Assembly (NCBI GenBank): GCA_048201975.1
Contig: DBFBGQ010000129.1
Span: forward strand, 1-23,101
Direction: 5' to 3'
Length of the DNA: 23,101 nt
Source: Egerieenecus sp048201975
GTDB lineage: Bacteria > Bacillota > Clostridia > Christensenellales > Aristaeellaceae
A program made the translations under genes and the position numbers. How positions within the stretch are numbered: position 1 is the stretch's first letter; every line of letters starts with the position of its first letter. Positions 21,286 through 23,101 of the stretch are shown piece after piece. The notes under the pieces are model-generated. The model saw only the letters and a list, made by a program, of their open reading frames with translations. It did no database searches and was not told the origin of the DNA.

Positions 21286-22056
21286 ATGCGCGTAATCACG
21301 CCCTGGTTCGACCTGGCGCATGTGCCGGACGCATGGTGCCATAGCCTGACGCAATGCCGCCGGGGCACGGAAACCGTGGGCGCGTTTTTCCCCCGTCCCC
21401 GCCACGCCGTCACGCAGGTGCATGACCTGGCCCTGGCTGCATTGGCCCGCGGCCGGGTGCTGGTGATCTACATCGACGGGCTGGGATACTCCCTGTACCG
21501 GCGCTCCCCCCTGCCCGAGATCAAGCGGCGCTTCCGCTGCCGGCGGGCGCGCACGGCCTTTCCCCCGTTGACCCAGCCCTGCATGGCCTCCATGCTCACC
21601 GGGCAATGGCCCGACGGGCACGGCGTCTGGAGCCGGAGAGACCACCACCCCCGGGGCTCGTCGCTGCTGAGCGTGCCGGGAGCCGTGCTGGTGGAGGCGG
21701 ACAGCCCGCCCCTGGCCCTCGAAAAGGAGCCTCTGCTCACCCTGCCCGGCCCCGGCGAAACCGTGGATGCCGCGGTGCTGAAGGCGGCGCTTCCCCTTTG
21801 CCGGGCAGACGTCCCGCTGCTTATCGTGCATTTCCACGGCCTGGACGACCAGGAGCATGACGTGGGCGTCCGCCCGGAACCGCTCCGGGACAAGCTGCGG
21901 GAGCTGGACCATGCCGTAGAACAGCTCTGCGCGGCCTTTCACGGCCATGCCATTCTCTGCGCCGACCACGGCGCTCATCGCGGCAACGGCGGCGGGGATC
22001 ATGGAAGTTTTACCCGGCGTGACATGTACGTTCCATTGGGGGAGGCGGAGGTATGA
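21286..22056 (+). CDS. Alkaline-phosphatase-superfamily hydrolase (type I phosphodiesterase-like)
   Basis: This 256-residue protein has no signal peptide, so it is cytoplasmic. The metal-site pattern of nucleotide pyrophosphatases/phosphodiesterases is complete: YIDGLG with Asp64, the nucleophile Thr96 in FPPLTQPCMASMLTG, Asp187-x3-His191 in HGLDDQEHD, CADHG with Asp227-His228, and GGGDHG with His239. It is shorter than most family members, with little cap domain. GGAGAGG lies 6 bases before the ATG at 21286; an upstream in-frame ATG at 21271 has a poorer site. Its stop overlaps the next gene (ATGA). The substrate is unknown. Placement beside Moco genes and a MobB-like gene suggests a nucleotide or phosphate ester in cofactor metabolism, which is inference only. 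Confidence 0.82.
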   Translation: MRVITPWFDLAHVPDAWCHSLTQCRRGTETVGAFFPRPRHAVTQVHDLALAALARGRVLVIYIDGLGYSLYRRSPLPEIKRRFRCRRARTAFPPLTQPCMASMLTGQWPDGHGVWSRRDHHPRGSSLLSVPGAVLVEADSPPLALEKEPLLTLPGPGETVDAAVLKAALPLCRADVPLLIVHFHGLDDQEHDVGVRPEPLRDKLRELDHAVEQLCAAFHGHAILCADHGAHRGNGGGDHGSFTRRDMYVPLGEAEV

Positions 22057-22370
22057 CCGGCCTGAAGCACAACTGGGAGGCGCTTCCCCGCGCCAGCGCG
22101 ACCACCCGCACCACCAGCGCCTCCGGTGAGGCGCGGACGGAGACGCTCTCCGGCGTCCCTCTGACGGACGCCCTGGCCACGCCGCCCCAGGCGCGCCTGC
22201 GCGTGCGCTGCGCGGACGGCGCCGCGCTGCTGTGCTCCGCTGCGGACGCGGCCCAGGCGCTGCTGGCGCCCCTGCCGGAAGGCGGATGGCAGCTGATTTT
22301 TCCCCAGGACGCAACCCGGCGGCGGCGCATGAAGCATCCCGTCGCCTTTATCCCGGATGAAGGAGTCTGA
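22053..22370 (+). CDS. Small protein of unknown function, possible mini molybdopterin-oxidoreductase-like domain
   Basis: This 105-residue protein starts at an ATG that overlaps the preceding stop (ATGA), with GGAGG upstream. Codon bias fits the neighbours, with strong GC in third positions. It has no signal or membrane segment. LSGVPLTDALA (32-42), then ARLRVRCADGAALLCSAADA and GGWQLIFPQDATRRRRMKHPVAFI resemble, by eye, short domains of the sulfite-oxidase-type molybdopterin-binding fold (tGVPLxxLL ... v.v.saDGy...). The Cys that binds Mo in that fold is not clearly in place, so it may be a cofactor-free relative or an unrelated protein. Cassette position makes a Moco-linked role plausible. 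Confidence 0.7.
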   Translation: MTGLKHNWEALPRASATTRTTSASGEARTETLSGVPLTDALATPPQARLRVRCADGAALLCSAADAAQALLAPLPEGGWQLIFPQDATRRRRMKHPVAFIPDEGV

Positions 22371-22378
22371 TCTACGCC

Positions 22379-23068
22379 ATGAAGCTGTTGACCATTGTAG
22401 GCATTCGCAAATCTGGCAAGACCAGCACGGTTACCGCGCTGATTGAGGAGATCCGCCGCCGGGGCAAAACGGTGGGCACCTGCAAGACCGTTTTTTGCCC
22501 CTCCTTTTCCATGGACCAGCCCAAGTCCAACACGGCGCGGCACACCCGTGCGGGCGCCGGGCTGGTCTGCGCCCGGGCCCGCCACGAAACCGCGCTGCTC
22601 TATCCCCAGGCGCTTCCTCTTTCCCGGCTGTTGGAGGCCTATGCGGGGATGGACTACGTGCTGCTGGAGGGCGACTACCTTTCCCCTGTGCCTCGCCTGG
22701 TAGCCGCGCATCGCCCCGAAGACGCCCTGCCGCGAATGAACCCGCTGACGCTGGCCTTTGTGGGCCGCATCAGCGCCACCGACGTGGAGCTTCCTCTGCC
22801 CCGGTTCAACGCCCTGTCGGATCCTGCCGCGCTGCTGGACTTTCTCGACGCCCACGTGCCGGACGTGCAGCCCCATTCCGGGTTGGATGAGCCGCTGCCC
22901 CCGGTGGAGGGCGTCACCGATGACGGATTCTGTCAATGCGGCTGCCATCACCACTTAAACAAGCTGGCGGACGCCGGAGTGCAAGTGACGGTGGACGGCG
23001 AAGCGCTGACCCTGACCAAGGAGCAGCAGGCAATGGTGCGCGCCTGGAAGGAGGCCGCCCATGGCTGA
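22379..23068 (+). CDS. MobB-like P-loop protein with a CxCxCHHH cluster
   Basis: This 229-residue protein resembles MobB, which helps attach GMP to molybdopterin. Seen: Walker A GIRKSGKT (8-15), CKTVFCPSFSMDQPKSNTARHTRAGA-type block (35-60) matching the MobB region with Asp46 and the T-x-RH-x-x-AGA segment, and DYVLLEGDY (92-100), the MobB Walker B-like VEG site followed by PRLVA. Unlike standard MobB (about 160-180 residues), it has an extra C-terminal part with CQCGCHHH (Cys185, 187, 189, His190-192), a likely metal site, and a short helical end. The ATG at 22379 has AAGGAG 13 bases upstream, a long spacing. It overlaps the next gene by ATGGCTGA. No mobA is visible. Confidence 0.85.
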   Translation: MKLLTIVGIRKSGKTSTVTALIEEIRRRGKTVGTCKTVFCPSFSMDQPKSNTARHTRAGAGLVCARARHETALLYPQALPLSRLLEAYAGMDYVLLEGDYLSPVPRLVAAHRPEDALPRMNPLTLAFVGRISATDVELPLPRFNALSDPAALLDFLDAHVPDVQPHSGLDEPLPPVEGVTDDGFCQCGCHHHLNKLADAGVQVTVDGEALTLTKEQQAMVRAWKEAAHG

Positions 23069-23101
23069 GCCCCTGGTTCTGGCGCGGCATCTATTCCTCA
23101 C
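23061..23101 (+). CDS. Start of an unidentified gene (partial)
   Basis: An ATG at 23061 overlaps the previous stop as ATGGCTGA and follows AAGGAGG by 6 bases. Only 13 complete residues are visible (MAEPLVLARHLFL), too few to name a function. It belongs to the same plus-strand cassette. Confidence 0.7.
   Translation, partial: MAEPLVLARHLFL

Noticed and set aside
21223..22314. Minus-strand open frame of 363 codons, and another at 22010-22954
   Set aside because: Both are antisense to the plus-strand cassette, whose genes have ribosome binding sites, overlaps and conserved motifs; the shadows have none.

Overview
The window is a GC-rich, gene-dense chromosomal segment from what looks like an anaerobic Bacillota member (Clostridia or a close relative). 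This is inferred from strong AGGAGG-type ribosome binding sites, TTGACA/TATAAT-type promoters, short intergenic gaps, Clostridia-style families (UPF0210 plus ACT, trimeric purine-nucleoside phosphorylase, YdjI-like SPFH/zinc-ribbon protein, multi-repeat L,D-transpeptidase), and the absence of any respiratory or outer-membrane gene. No rRNA, tRNA, CRISPR array, transposase or phage gene was seen, and nothing suggests recent transfer.

Layout, left to right. Positions 1-851 (minus) hold the start of an exported cell-surface protein cut by the window edge. Positions 991-5271 (minus) hold an operon of a GH65 maltose-phosphorylase-like enzyme, phosphopentomutase (deoB) and purine-nucleoside phosphorylase, all phosphorolytic sugar or nucleoside salvage, with a promoter and a terminator. 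Positions 5477-7355 (minus) hold a receiver-like protein with no DNA-binding domain followed by an SPFH protein with two zinc ribbons. Positions 7444-9019 (minus) hold MTA/SAH nucleosidase and a short-chain dehydrogenase. Positions 9129-10761 (minus) hold an ACT-domain protein and a UPF0210 protein, divergent from a pyridoxal/pyridoxamine kinase (plus strand, TTG start). Positions 11849-13738 (minus) hold an L,D-transpeptidase with four peptidoglycan-binding repeats, which shares a bidirectional terminator with the kinase.

Positions 13897-23101 form a molybdenum-cofactor (Moco) island. Read on the minus strand from a strong promoter at about 21150, it contains a MoCF-domain molybdopterin-binding protein with a Cys-rich tail, moeA, moaC, moaA and mog. 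A separate promoter then drives a structured leader of the Moco-riboswitch type and modA-modB-modC. The leader contains strands that could switch between an aptamer P1 helix and a helix hiding the modA ribosome binding site. Divergent from the island, on the plus strand, a tightly overlapping cassette encodes an alkaline-phosphatase-superfamily hydrolase, a 105-residue protein, a MobB-like P-loop protein with an unusual CxCxCHHH cluster, and a further gene cut by the window edge.

Together the island covers molybdate uptake (ModABC), GTP to precursor Z (MoaA, MoaC), molybdopterin adenylylation and Mo insertion (Mog, MoeA), and probable nucleotide attachment (MobB-like). Molybdopterin synthase (moaD/moaE) is not in the window. 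The least understood part, and the best candidate for something new, is the divergent plus-strand cassette at 21286-23101.
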